A stretch of DNA of 64,000 nucleotides from Camillea tinctor. Its lineage: Eukaryota > Ascomycota > Sordariomycetes > Xylariales > Xylariaceae. The DNA lies in assembly GCA_022578605.1 (NCBI GenBank), contig MU394054.1:188945-252944 (forward strand), read 5' to 3'. Positions 47,670 through 60,148 of the stretch are shown piece after piece. Position 1 is the first letter of the stretch. Every line of letters begins with the position of its first letter. The notes beneath the pieces were generated by a model. It made no database searches. It worked only from the letters and a program-made list of their open reading frames with translations, and was not told where the DNA came from. The position numbers and the translations under genes were made by a program.

Positions 47670-50600
47670 CGTGGGAAGTTTAATGGGGGGTGAGACAAAA
47701 AAAGAAAATGGAGAAAATAAAATTGAATCTACTTATCTAACTCAATTATCAAATTGCTATGGTTGATGAAGAAGCAGTATTGATTTTGAGTTGTTGTTTT
47801 TGTTGTTGGAGTGGTTGTGATTGTGGTTGTTGGGGGGAAAGATTATTGACAGGGTCAATTAAAGTCAAGGTTGCGATCAGAAAAAAAAAAACCTAGGGCA
47901 AAAGGCGGACAGAGGGATTTCCCCATCTTTCTTGTTTACGTTTTCTGCCTGGTCATAGCTCCTACCCTACGTGAACAGCTAGGCCCACATGTTGGCCCAC
48001 CAACAACACATGACATAACCAATCGAAAACTCTATTTATCCACTTCACCGTGGATTCACCTTGCAACTTGACCGCGACGAGCCAATTATTGGTTCTAACT
48101 TCTTCCTTGTCCCACCTTTCCTTTTCCTTCGCTCTTTCCCACTGCTCCTGTTCCTCCTCCTCTCTCCTTCCCGCTCACGCTTGACACGATCACCTCACTC
48201 GCGCAATCACTCGCGATCTGCATTGGGTACATAAACCTAAACTCACAGCAGCCTAGCCAGCCGTACTCTCCCTCCTTTGCCTTCTCCCTTTCCCTCTTGC
48301 ACTAACCTATATACGCGAGCTAAAGATTTGCATGACTCACTTTTACCACTTAAGTACCTAGGTTATATAGATTGCATACACTTTTTCCTAGTAAAGCATC
48401 GTACTTAGTAAATTGAACATCAATGGTGTAAATAAAGACAACTTACCTCGTAGATATAATACCTAAGATATTTACCCCCTCATGCACTCTGTAAATCCTG
48501 GGTAATTATATTAAGTAGTGTAGACAATTATGCATCTCTATTGCTCTGCAAATTAGCCTTATGCAATTTTATGCACTCGACATACATCTCGCCTTATTCA
48601 TACACAGCGCATTAAGTTATAAGTTATAATAGTAAATACATATATACCACCTACATCTTGGTGGTATTCCCAAGGAACACATCTATATCCCTTCGAGGCA
48701 AATGTCTTAGTTCGAGGAAAGCGCCGTAGCTTCTAGGTATGCTAGTGTAAAAAAACGCCTTACCTACATACGCTATGTTGTAGTTTGCAAGACGACGTCG
48801 ATCCATTTCGGTACCAGCGATAGGGGAAAATACTTGCATATGCACTACCACCCCCTTTTTAAAAGCAGCCGCATGTTGCCATACCGGGTTCTGAAGGACA
48901 ATATGTCTAGGCCAAGTCCAGCCGAGATAAAGATACACGATTATAGTTTGCCTCAGCCATAGATACTTTGCATAATTATCATACAATAGGCTTCTTTCTA
49001 AATACCCAAAATCACTTAAATAAGCCCAAATATGACCCGCCTATTGCTCTAACTCCATGGTGGTGACTTCGGCAGCGTATACATCAAAGACGCGGACAAA
49101 GTCACAATGGCCTTGATTGGGCCTCGAAATCGTAACGCCGGCAGCTTAATCGAGAATGTAAATTCGGGGTTGTGAGGCGGGAAGACCTACTTACCCGTAA
49201 AAGAGATGAAGAAAACAACCAGAATAGGTAAATAAGTACACAGACAAGAGATATGATGAGGGATATATAATGAGGAATAATAGATTATAAGGTATACGAC
49301 AATACGTGTCCTGTAAGGTACCAAGAGACGGTTTCTAGGTATCAGTGTCGCAATTAGTTGTGATTGTAGTTCCCCATACACATCGTGATTGCTTCAGTCC
49401 TCGATTATCATGCCCAAGATAATAACGCTAAGCGCAGCAACCGGCGCTCTAGGTATGATGCCGACGGGCAATATAATAATGAATACATCCTCACAGCCCG
49501 AAAACAGAATATGAATGAGTTAGTTGCTATACCCTAAAGAGATAGGGGCTATAGCCAGGCGAAGTTCAACTAGCTAACTAGTACGCAGACGATAACGCCA
49601 TGGAAAGGATCAAGTTCCGTCGGTGATAAGGGGGAACAGCGTTCTCCGGACGGATCACGCGCATTGCGCGTAACCTATAGTTCGAGAGAGTAGTCAACGT
49701 CACTGCCACCAACTCAATGTATTGTAAAATCAAAGGACTATGATGTCCTCCCTATCCGTCGTGGGCCAGGACAGCAACATCCTCGACCTAAGCATGCATA
49801 CCAGCTTAGTAGTTTATCCTAATCCAAAAGACCTAGCTCCTATCGACGTCTTGCGCAAATCCAGCGCCGCTGAGCGAGCATACGACGGTGCCAACAGGCA
49901 GCATTACTCAAAGAGCACGTAGTCATATTCCCTATGATCTCAGGGACAGGAGGCCTGGCTATTTTATTGTCAATTCTAAGTTGTGCATGGGTTCCGGTCC
50001 AACTTACCTTGTCCATGACCATAAGGTTGCCTCCCCCTTATTTTACAATGCACGACTTAGCAAGTAGGACACCTATAAACTATATACCATCGATATAAAA
50101 TACCTGTATAACGGTGTGCCAACAACAACCTCCCTTCAAAGTATAGCTGTGGCTCAATTTCTTTCATTATCCCCGAAGAAAGGTGACTTGGTCTCTTTAG
50201 GGAAGGCGCACACTCCCCCTTTACCCCTTAGTCATCAGTTCCGTACTGTTTCCCTGCCCGAGGACTTCGCTGCTGTGGTTCCTATACTCTATGTTTTACG
50301 ATCTAGGATGTTTCCCAAAGTTATTATCAACACCTCGAGCTCTCCGGGTTGGTAGGAGAGAGAGAGTTGCCTAGTCAAGATGATGGGCATGGAGGCTATT
50401 GTGACTACTATACAGGCGCGTTGCACAACACCTTCGAAGAAAACCCTGTAAATGTGAATGTTCACGAGACTCCTTGATCAACAATCCTTCCCTTGAGTAT
50501 GCTGAGCTAGTCTGCTGAAAGTATCCTAGAGCTTTACTCACGATACACATCAAAGGAATTTAGAATCATGTACCTAACTATGTGCAGTAAATTATGTGGT

Positions 50601-51805
50601 TACAGGGTCGTTGTTGTTATTCATTCTACGTGTACTCGGAACCACCTTTGTGATGCTGCATCACTGAATAATAGCTTAAGAGTTTAAAGTCCAGTTTCCG
50701 GAACGTCTGTACGCGAGATGAAAAGCAGAATACCTTCGCACGCAGCTGTTTCAGGGGTAATTTAGACAACACCCGACACTTTTACAAAGGACAGATTTCT
50801 AATGACTAACTGCCGTGATGTTTCAGGCATAGTATCCTGACCTACCTACATAGGTAGATAAGTTGATCATAACCCCGTCAAAAATGCGAAAGAATGTCTC
50901 TTTAAAGACACATAGCACCGGGTTTCCAACTATATTAGCACATAAAGAAATACGCGATGGCATAATCCAGCCATGTACCTTCCAGACATATATTATGGAT
51001 ACATAGTCATCAGGGTGTCTCCTATCTCTTTGCCTACCAGGTACCTAATAGGAGAAGCGGTTCCTCGACAAGGAGAGAAAAGCTTAAACCATTCTCTTAG
51101 ATATACTGCCACTTGAATACGGCTTCACGTATGCATATCAGGATTTCCTTGGCTAGACTATACATCAGCTGCCTCTTTGCATGTAAGTCCAAATGCGTAT
51201 CTACATTTAAAACTAAACTAATCCGTAGGTGCTTTTTTCTCCACACGCATATCACTGCGTCCAGCATAGACATTTCTTCCCCCCATGTGCACTTCCTTTC
51301 CTTACAGTATCTGAATCGTAGATTGTCCCACGTTACGTGTTAACTCAAGCCTGGACGTTCCCGGGCTGAACATGGAAATAGTAGATCTGCATTCGAAAAC
51401 CACTTAAAAGCGTATATATACTTGATTTGTGGTTTCTACGCGGAATAACTAGTAGTTGAGGTAAAACAGCACAGCAGCAACTTTGAAGCAAGGGACGCTC
51501 TGGGTTACATTTTCCCGCCCTGGAAGCGAAAACCTTGTTCCCGTCACTTTGGTTACTGCTACCCAGCGGTTCTCAATCATGTTCCCCATATGCCCATGTG
51601 ATTTACATGTGTGATAGCGGTTTGTGAGTCGATTTGAGTTTCAAACCCCGGGGTCGGGATCCGGAAATAAACGCACAAATACGATCGATCAAACGAGAAC
51701 AGTACTACGAACTAAAGAACCAAAAAAATTTCTATGGTAATAGAAAAGAAAAAGAAAAGAAAAAAAAAATAATGGAAATTGTTCAAAAAAATGAAATACT
51801 CAAAT
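47670..51805. other. Gene desert
   Basis: 4.1 kb. The first 400 nt are the BRCT gene leader and promoter; C/T-rich DNA follows at 48100-48300, then AT-rich DNA. A minus frame at 48651-48986 and small frames at 49740-50553 have no domain. TACCTA/TAGGTA words recur (48350, 50840-50860). Confidence 0.5.
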
Positions 51806-51887
51806 CTCTCGATCGGGGAATCGAACCCCGGCCACCTGCGAATTGCCAGTTGACAAGCAGGTATCCTGACCACTAGACCAATCGAGA
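51806..51887 (-). tRNA. tRNA-Asp (anticodon GTC) with 10-nt intron
   Basis: On the minus strand the acceptor arms TCTCGAT and ATCGAGA pair perfectly and the discriminator is G, as usual for tRNA-Asp. The anticodon stem is CCTGC/GCAGG with loop TTGTCA plus C after removal of the intron at 51841-51850. The T arm is CGGGG-TTCGATT-CCCCG. The intron sits one base 3' of the anticodon and contains TGGC, which can pair with GTCA. Confidence 0.93.
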
Positions 51888-54800
51888 TGAGATAGTTGAT
51901 GGTTGAAGAAACTGGCCGCTAAACAGGTCTATATACTAACTACAAAATGCCCCGCACTTTATTAGATCTGGGGTGGGGGAGTAAAGAAGTGGAAGGGAGG
52001 GGCGGTTTGTGGTAGTTTAGTGTAACGATTAGTATTAGTTAACGACGCAATTTCTTTTTCCTCTCCGTTTACGTACTCCTATTTCTTTCTTGGTAATAGT
52101 AACCCAGTAACACGCCGAGAGAAGACCGAACATGTTCGTCGTTTTCGTGGTCTGTGGCACCAACTTTTCAAGTAGCTACCCGTAAATCCCGTCTAGTAGC
52201 CTACCTCTTTCGGTGCCCGTGACCTCCTACCGATTGGATGGGGGAGTTCAAGTTGTCTGCAAAGCCTTTTTCCTTCTCTCTTCTTATTTCCACCTTCTCC
52301 TTCTTCCCCTATTTCTTTCTGCGGCGCTAAAGTTGGCTGAGGAACATATGCAAGTTTTGGTTTTATGTATTTTCTTTTTTTCTTTTTCTTTTCTTGCTTA
52401 CCTGCAGCTAACACCTGCAGAGGAAACGTGGGGGGAAGGGGGGGTTAGAAGAAAAAAGGAACCCATGAGGTAGGCTTCACTTGTCAGCCGGCGCCTACAT
52501 GGGTACTAGGTCACTCCTTATGTGGCCACTCCCTATGCGAGCTGTTGCCTCTTGCTTGCTGCCGCTCTGAGATGGTACGTACATACATGATGCATCTGCA
52601 ACTGCATACGCCTACATACTACGTATCTACCCGCATGCATTTTGTAATACATGCCTGCGTACATACACGGGATCAATACCAAGATTACGTGTAAGCTAAG
52701 GTGCGCGAAGACGAAGCAGGCAGGTCTGAGGTAGAGATAATGAGGCATGTGTGTGCATATTTCTATATCAGTATGTGCATGTTAGAAGTTGTGCCGCTAT
52801 TCTAGAGTAAACTGAAGACGGATTTCATGTTTTGCGATGAACATACATCTGATATCCAACTAAGTATCTCAAGTATGCATGCCCGCCTACCCCATATTAA
52901 AGACCAACATACATGACTCTGCATTGCATATCCAAAGCGGCTAGCTCTAGCTAGTTGCGTATAAGACAGAGAGATAGATGGACAGGGAACTCCGTATAGC
53001 CGGGCCGCCTAGAAAACCTGCATATTCGAAGAGAGAAGGGAGGGAAATAAGAAAACATCGCATTTTTAACATCGAATCCGGAGATAGGGAATTCCATTGT
53101 AACGTTTCTGGGAACCCGCCAGCGCCTTGCCGGTACGTATTAGTGGCTGGCTTATTGCGTCAGATCACCTTCCCACTCTCCATTCCTCTCCCCCCCTCCT
53201 CTTTACAAATAGTAGTAATAGTAATAATATTGATACACGCCCCTCGATCTGTTTGATAGTATCCAGACAATCTCTTAAGTCTGACCTCATCCCCACATCC
53301 CGCCTCGTCGTACTGCATCGTTGATGAACCACTAACATCTAGCTAATGAGATTTCCCTGAGGTCGTGTCGATAGCTCAGCTACCTGTTTTTGTTTTCCAA
53401 CGGTACCCCTACCCATTATTCCGTGTTCACTTGCCGGGGGTCTCGTGAAGAATCCCACATATACCCCCCCTCCCTCCTCCCCCTTTTCACGTATCCGTAT
53501 ATCTAGATTTTGGGTGATATCCCACGGGGATAATCAGAGATATGTAACACCTACCTAAATAGGCAGGGTAGGGGGGTAAGTCTACCTACCCTTGGATAGT
53601 ATTAGTCGTGATATAGGTATCTAGGACGCCACGTTTTTTTTTCTCTTTCTTTTATTTTATATTTTATTTATTCATACACCGACGAATCAGCCGTTCATGA
53701 CGGAGTATTTAGGCATATGGGACCACCGAAAGCGAAACCTCTGGCCTATAGGAGTCAAGTCCGAGAGCAGAGGAACAGGAAGTATGGGGTTAAGTAGTAG
53801 TAATAACGACAATATATTTTTGTATTAGTTATCATTGCTTCTCTTTTCTTTCTTTTGCTTTTCCTTTTTATTCTCGCATGCTTACACTGCGTTTGTTAGT
53901 TGCATATGTATACTAGTATACAGACATGTGGGTAGGTACCTATGTATTGTACACCAGTATGTAGGGAACGTAACTATAGACTTACCTACATACTACGTAC
54001 CTAGGTAGGTTATGACATTTTCATTTTAACGCATCAGGCCATATTTTTCCAGCTGATCTTTTTTTCCCTTTTGCCTTCCCTACCCCCTCCAACACCCCCT
54101 CGCCTCACCTCGCGCCCTATGCTACCTGCCCAGGGTACACAGCTTAGCGAAAGGATTTAACGACGAATGGAATCGACCTTGGTCCCCGCGTAGCGCGAGC
54201 GAGGCTTTAGTGATGTTTAAAAGTTCCCCCCCCTTTTTAATTTTTGAGTCAAGCGAGGAAAGCAAAGTCAGGAGCAAAGACAGCCAACTATGGTTCTCTT
54301 CCTCGGCTTGGGCGGATGAGGAGGCAAATCGACATAGACGTAGATGATATTGCGGTTAGCTAGTCAGCTCGAGTTCCATGCATATCCAATTCTTGATTTC
54401 GTTTCCCCCCTTACAGACCCAAAGCTGCCTGTACCTAATAACTAACACACTTATACGAATGCACCAGATCAAATTTACTGCTACCAACTAGCTGGTTGGC
54501 TAGCTAACAAACAACAATATTTCCCGTCAACCAGTAGAAATGGGTACGCTGTCCCCGAGTAAAAACCCTGATATCGCCACCCGCTAAAAGCATCAAGTTA
54601 CACACAGCGAGGTAGGGCGGGATGTAGGACGTCCATAAGATATATGACGAGAAGCTGCACGTAATTTAGATGCACGAACGTGTGCAGGTTGGGGGCGGTA
54701 AGGAGGTGGGCTGCCCTACATAGCTACCTAGGTACATATGCGGGCAATATAAACGAGTGTAAATTCCCCAAACCCGGCTCCTTATATATGACATAGCTAC

Positions 54801-55309
54801 ATAGTAGGTAACACGTTCGAAAACGAAGCTACTTGTAGCTGGGTCTGGCGTAAGCCAACAACTCTTCTCAAACTCGTAACACGATACCCATAAAGCCAAG
54901 AGACGTTTGTCAATATTCCCTTAGAAGAAGAAGCTAAAGAATAAGAATCTACCTTGGCATAATCAAAATGTATCCGATAGAATACATGTCTCCCAAGACA
55001 TAGCTTACCGAGAATCAGAAAAAAAAAGCAATTGGGGGCTAAAAACTAGGCGATTTAAGTACCGCCGAGCGGTCGTAGTCTGAACGCGGCTCCTCGAGTC
55101 GAGCCAGCCACATTTAGTTTTTTTTGTCACATCTGCACTTCCTATGTTAACTTAACCCCCCTTAACTTGCGTCGAGACCAGAGAGAGGCTCTAATCTACG
55201 ACGCCGCAGCCTTCCCCCCCTATGTGTCTTCCCAAACCTCGTGAGCACGGAGAAAAGCAAACATTGGAAATAAAATTTCCTTATACCAGTACAATAGGAG
55301 GGGTAGGAA

Positions 55310-55343
<34 letters not shown>

Positions 55344-56817
55344 TTTGTTTGTTGTTGTTGAGGTNNNNNNNNNNCGACCTCTACTTCCACCCGCCCCAGC
55401 TCCCCGCCCGGGGGCCGCCCGCGGGGGGGGCCCGCCGCGCCCCTGAAGGGATGTATGTAGGTAGGTAGAGAGGTAGGCTAGAGGGCCCTATGCTAATACC
55501 ATAACCCGTATCGTATATCCATTCCTATACGAACATATCCAGGGCCCAAAGTCCTAGGTACACAACGTAGATCGAGAAAAAAAAATAAGCGAAGCGTATA
55601 TAAACACACATATGAGCCCGTACAAATAACCAACATATACCTAATTATACAAGAGGGTTTTTTTCATTTGAACCCTAAGAAGCCATCATCATATTGCCCA
55701 GCCAAAGAGGAGGGAGATCCAAAAACGAAAACGAGAAAGAAAAAAAAAGAGCTTTTCCTTTTCCTTCCCTTTTTCTATCTTTCTTGAGTTTCCAGACGCC
55801 TCCCTTTAAACCTCCAAAGCGAAACCAAGAAAAAGAACCTTTTCATCCTTTGCAAAAACTGTTGCAATTCCCATTCCCAAAGCCAAACCTTACGTACGTA
55901 TCATCGTCCATATTTAAGAAAGAGAAAAAAAAACCAAGTCTTGCTTAGGTATCTTTAAAGCAAGCCCCAAAACCGAAGAAAAAAATACCGGAATACATAT
56001 AGGCGCAAAACAAGAAAATGGATAATTTGTTCCCCAAGCTTGGTGTATCATACCAGGCAAGATATAGATAGATAGATAGATAGATAAAAAAGACTCAACT
56101 CTCAGTTTTCCCCGTGTAATGTAAGTCCCTTTCCCCTACGTATAGTAGGTTAGGAACCTAGATAAGTTTAAGAAGTGAGCCCAATCCAATGTTTAAGCTT
56201 CCCAATTCCATCCTCATCAAATGACTCCTCTCTCCTTTCCCTCTTCCTACCCAACTTTCGCCTCGCGCCTTGCCTCCGTTGTAATGGCACCTCTTTATAA
56301 TCCAAAAATAAAAAACAAAAGCTACGGACAAGGGGCTCCCGTAGTTATCGTACTCCTCCCAAGAAAACAAACAAAATAGTCTCTCTTAAGATGTAGCACA
56401 CACAATCAATCCCCTTTTTGAAAACAACCTACTATACAGATCGCCAATAAATGCAACCACTCGCTAAGGACCAAAATGTGAAATCCCTTTTTTATCTTTT
56501 CTTCCCTTTTCTCTCGCGTCTGTCCCGCCCTGGTAGTATTGGCCTCTGCCTCAAGTCGATGCATTCCGGGGCTAGGCCATATTTTGTTTTTATCAAATCG
56601 ATCATCACTGTTGTACATGCATGTGCTAATGTGAGAAAAAAAATAAAACACACTGGAGACCTTAGAATACCATAGATAAACAAATCCGGAAGCAGATCGT
56701 AATCTTTCGACATGCGGCTATCTGGTGTGTTGCAAATCATAAGTCGTTTCGTTGTCGATCGTTCATTTCCGAGAGAGGGCGGTATCAATTTAGGTATATA
56801 TCGTGTGGATATATAGC
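51888..56817. other. Gene desert containing the assembly gap
   Basis: 4.9 kb with no supported gene. It contains a palindromic GTATACTAGTATAC near 53908-53921, dense TACCTA/TAGGTA motifs (53550, 53930-54010, 54725, 55450-55490), the poly-G run and N gap (55313-55374), and a GATA microsatellite at about 56065-56085. The right part is the 3' flank of the regulator gene. Confidence 0.5.
55313..55374. other. 29-G homopolymer followed by a 10-N assembly gap
   Basis: A run of 29 G (55313-55341), a T/G-rich stretch, then ten N (55365-55374). The next 70 bases are unusually G/C-rich compared with the AT-rich surroundings. This looks like a scaffold join or low-quality contig end; the real sequence length here is unknown. 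Confidence 0.9.
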
Positions 56818-59800
56818 TTAGCGGCGTTTGTTCATCGTTTCAGCGATCGATCCGCTACCATCGTAATCCCAACCGCGCTTCAGCCCACCCTCATAGACGC
56901 TAGCCACGGACTCTTGCCACATAGCTGGGGTAACAAAAGTTTGCACGGGCGGAGCCGAATAATGTTGAGGAGCCAAAGATGACGGTGCTGACGCGAGAGA
57001 CGCAGTCGCAATTTGGATGTCCTGGGTAGTGGGGACTTCTGGGGCACCTGAAGATGAGGTAACACTTAGAGAACTGGACTGCGAGGGCACCGTAGCCGGC
57101 TGAGGCGGGAGTTGCTGCGTACCAAATGTGGAATTCCACTGGCTGTGGTCGTATATTAGTATGATACAGAAAAAATAAAAAAAAGTATGAAGGAGAACTC
57201 ACTCAAATAAACGCGAAGGATTCCACGCAGTGTGATCCGCCATTGGCATACCATGTGAAAGTGGCGCCTGAGACGTTTGGCCGGGAGCCATCATGGAAAG
57301 CGACTGTACCGTTGGAGAGTCACTCTTGTTGTCCCCAGAACCAGAAGATATGGGCGTTATAGGATGGTTGGCATAACTGACTTGGGAGTGTGGCCCGGCC
57401 TGGGAGTCCAAACTCGGATCCAAGGAACTAGTCCTCAACATAGGTGGTTTGAATGTGTTCGCCCGGGGCGGACTCGGGTGGCTGGAGTGCGGGCTTCCGT
57501 AGGGGAAACTTGGTTTCAAGACAAACGGTTTCCTAACGTCAGCAGAGAAAGCTTCGCGGACAGCATCGATCTGCTTTAACATCTCGGGTAGAGGCCAGGA
57601 AGACATAGTCCTCTCTAGGATCCTCATGTGTCGCGTAAAGTAGTCTCGAGCATCGGTGTTGATTTCGGGATCGGGAGAAGTCAACGCTACCTGTACACGT
57701 CGTTAGCATAATCTGCCGCGTAGATGTGTAAGAAAACGACACAAAAATCAAGATCGACGCACGAGGTGAAGGACGATGCACGAGAGCACTGCATATATGG
57801 TGAAACTGATGCCTCGTTGCATGCACTGTAGTCCACTTAACCCGTAGGACTGCAACATCGATTCCTGGATGCGGCACAAGGCCTTCGCAGATGAATAACA
57901 GAGTAACATATGCGATTTCCATTGTCCGTCCACGCTCATAGGCTCCAGGAATGTCAGCTGCGGCCGATGAAGCAATATTATGCTCAGGTAATAATACGAG
58001 TGTAAGTTTCCTATGTAATGCGAAGGCAGCCAGGGAGGCGACCCGTCTGGTGGGAATGTGATACACATGTCGGGCGGGAGGTCATTGATCCAGGAAGACA
58101 GGGTAGGGTTGAGCTGGACAAACTCGGGGTCGATACCCCATTCCTTCTTTCTCTTGATTTTCGAGTAGATCGAATTCATCCGATGGATATTGCGGACGAT
58201 CCGGGTGAAGTAAGTGAAATTGCGCGTTGTGTGATACTCTGTGTCATCGATGCCGGGCAATGGCCTCGGAATGGTGAAATCCAATGTCTCCAAATCCACA
58301 GAGAGATCGTCTCGTCCTAGGAACACTGGTTAGACCCAACGAACAAAAGTACAGGGCTTGTGCTAGTGGCTTTGTTTACTTACCTTGGGGAGCTGCTATC
58401 ATTGTCTCACAAACAAATATCGTCTGCCAAATCCTGGTCTTCGTTAAGCACTCAGCTGGTGATGAACCGCATGGCCTTCCCATCTTGTGATTTTCGGAAT
58501 GGTCGTCAAGGCCCAAATCCTTGGCCATGGCTACACAATGTACTATAGACATCCAAGAGCGGTAGTAGTAACCGCGCTTTGGCACAGCTTCTCGTGCTTT
58601 TAGGATAATTAGGAGTGCTTGCAGGGTACTTAGCCGTGGAACGTCCATAAACGAATCAGCGTGTTCTACGGGAGTTGGTGTTAGCCTTGGATGATCGCAA
58701 AAGATAATGAAAGGGGGCACCAGTTCATACTTGAAGCTAGGGCGATCCATTGCTGTCCCAGAGCCGGCTCATCGGCGAGTCGGCCGGCTACCGCAAAGAT
58801 GGCTTCCAAGAGCAGCGGCGATATCGATTCCCGATTTGTATGCCATTGGTGGTACAGTTGTGCTTTGTTGAGAACCGGGACGTAGGGATGCACATTAGTA
58901 AAATAGAGATCGAAGTACTGCATGATGGTCTCCTCGTCGGGCATAAGCTCGGGGGGTATTCGTATCTTGAGTCCGGGGCCTGAGAGTAGAGGCGGCAGAG
59001 AATTTTTGAAATCATCCGCATCTTCTACTGCAGGCTCTTCGGGTTCCCCCGAGAGAGCCATCTTGTTATTCAGATAAGGCGCTTCGGACACATTAGCACT
59101 CTAGCCTCATCGTTTCCATAACATAAGAACACAAGCAATCAAAATTAATAAATAAATAAATAGAAAACCAACCTGTGCCCCTCTCGTCGACCTTGAGTGA
59201 GCCCAAGAGATCAGCGAGATCGTGCTGCTGGCCATAGGGATCCGTGGTGTAAGACTCGGGTGAGGCCTCGGAATGGGGAGCAGATGCTTGGTGCATGGGA
59301 GGAGTGGGAAACACATTGGCAGCATATGTCGGGTCCATGCCTCCTACAGACGGATGTGGAACATGAGCGTACTGCATGTGGTGCTGTGTTGCTGGCGGTT
59401 CTCCGTACCCAACGGAGGGGTAGACACCTTGGTGATCGGAATACGAGCCGGGTGACGGATACATGCCAGGCTTCGGCTGAGCTGCCATCATGGATTGCTG
59501 TGATGATTGTGACATGGACATGTGCCTGAAGCTGTCTTGTCCAGTTTCATAGTCCGACCTCTGCGGCTCATAAGTCTGCGTTTCCGTCGGTGATCCTTCA
59601 TACTGGCCATTGGGACGGACACAATGGAGCTTCAACCGGATACAGGCAGAGCATGGCCACGTATTTGTCGTTGCCGCATCGCATTTGATTTTTCTCCTCC
59701 GGCAACCCTCGTGGGATGTTAATACTCTTACTTCAAGTCAGGAAACAGGGGGAAAAGTCAAGACAAGCAAATACCTCGCAGGCCCTCATCACTGTTGGTT

Positions 59801-60148
59801 GTTTTGCACTCTGGTTAGCTTATACATGTTCGTTTGGGACTGGATTTCATATATTAGCAGGGAAAGAAAGGTATAAGTCCATACCCTTCAACCGCTTATG
59901 TCGGTTATGTTCATCTACGAATACATAGTCTGCAAGTTTTGAGCCATGTTAGAGAAGAACTATGTTGACGGGATAGAAAGACAGAGAGAGAAACAGAGAA
60001 GAAGACGAGGGGTTTCCTCTTCTTGCTCTGAAGGCGGCGCACTCTTTTGGGTTTCCCTCGGGGGTTGATAGGTCTGGGGCGCAAAGGAGAACGAGTTCAA
60101 ATGGGAGCTCTGAGGTAGCAACCTCCGGACAGACTGATCGTTAGACAT
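56818..60148 (-). CDS. Zn2Cys6 transcription factor with fungal_trans domain
   Basis: Nine exons: 60148-60007 (donor uncertain), 59929-59885, 59791-59775, 59707-59173, 59081-58731, 58665-58384, 58316-57763, 57690-57203 and 57142-56818; 912 residues. Exon 3 has only 17 nt. The zinc cluster is C67-x2-C70-x6-C77-x9-C87-x2-C90-x6-C97 (ACEGCRRRKIKC, then CSACIRLKLHC), with an intron between the first two cysteines. A basic VFVDEHNRHKRLKVM segment precedes it. A Gln/Pro/Tyr/His-rich linker leads to the fungal_trans regulatory domain (from about residue 280): YFTNVHPYVPVLNK, LLLEAIFAVAGRLAD, RGYYYRSWMSIVHCVAMAKDLGL and KTRIWQTIFVCE. The rest is helical to TSPDPEINTDARDYFTRHM, ending in a Ser/Pro-rich tail. 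It acts in the nucleus; the target pathway is unknown. Three weak phase-1 donors are possible for exon 1, altering only a few residues. Confidence 0.88.
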
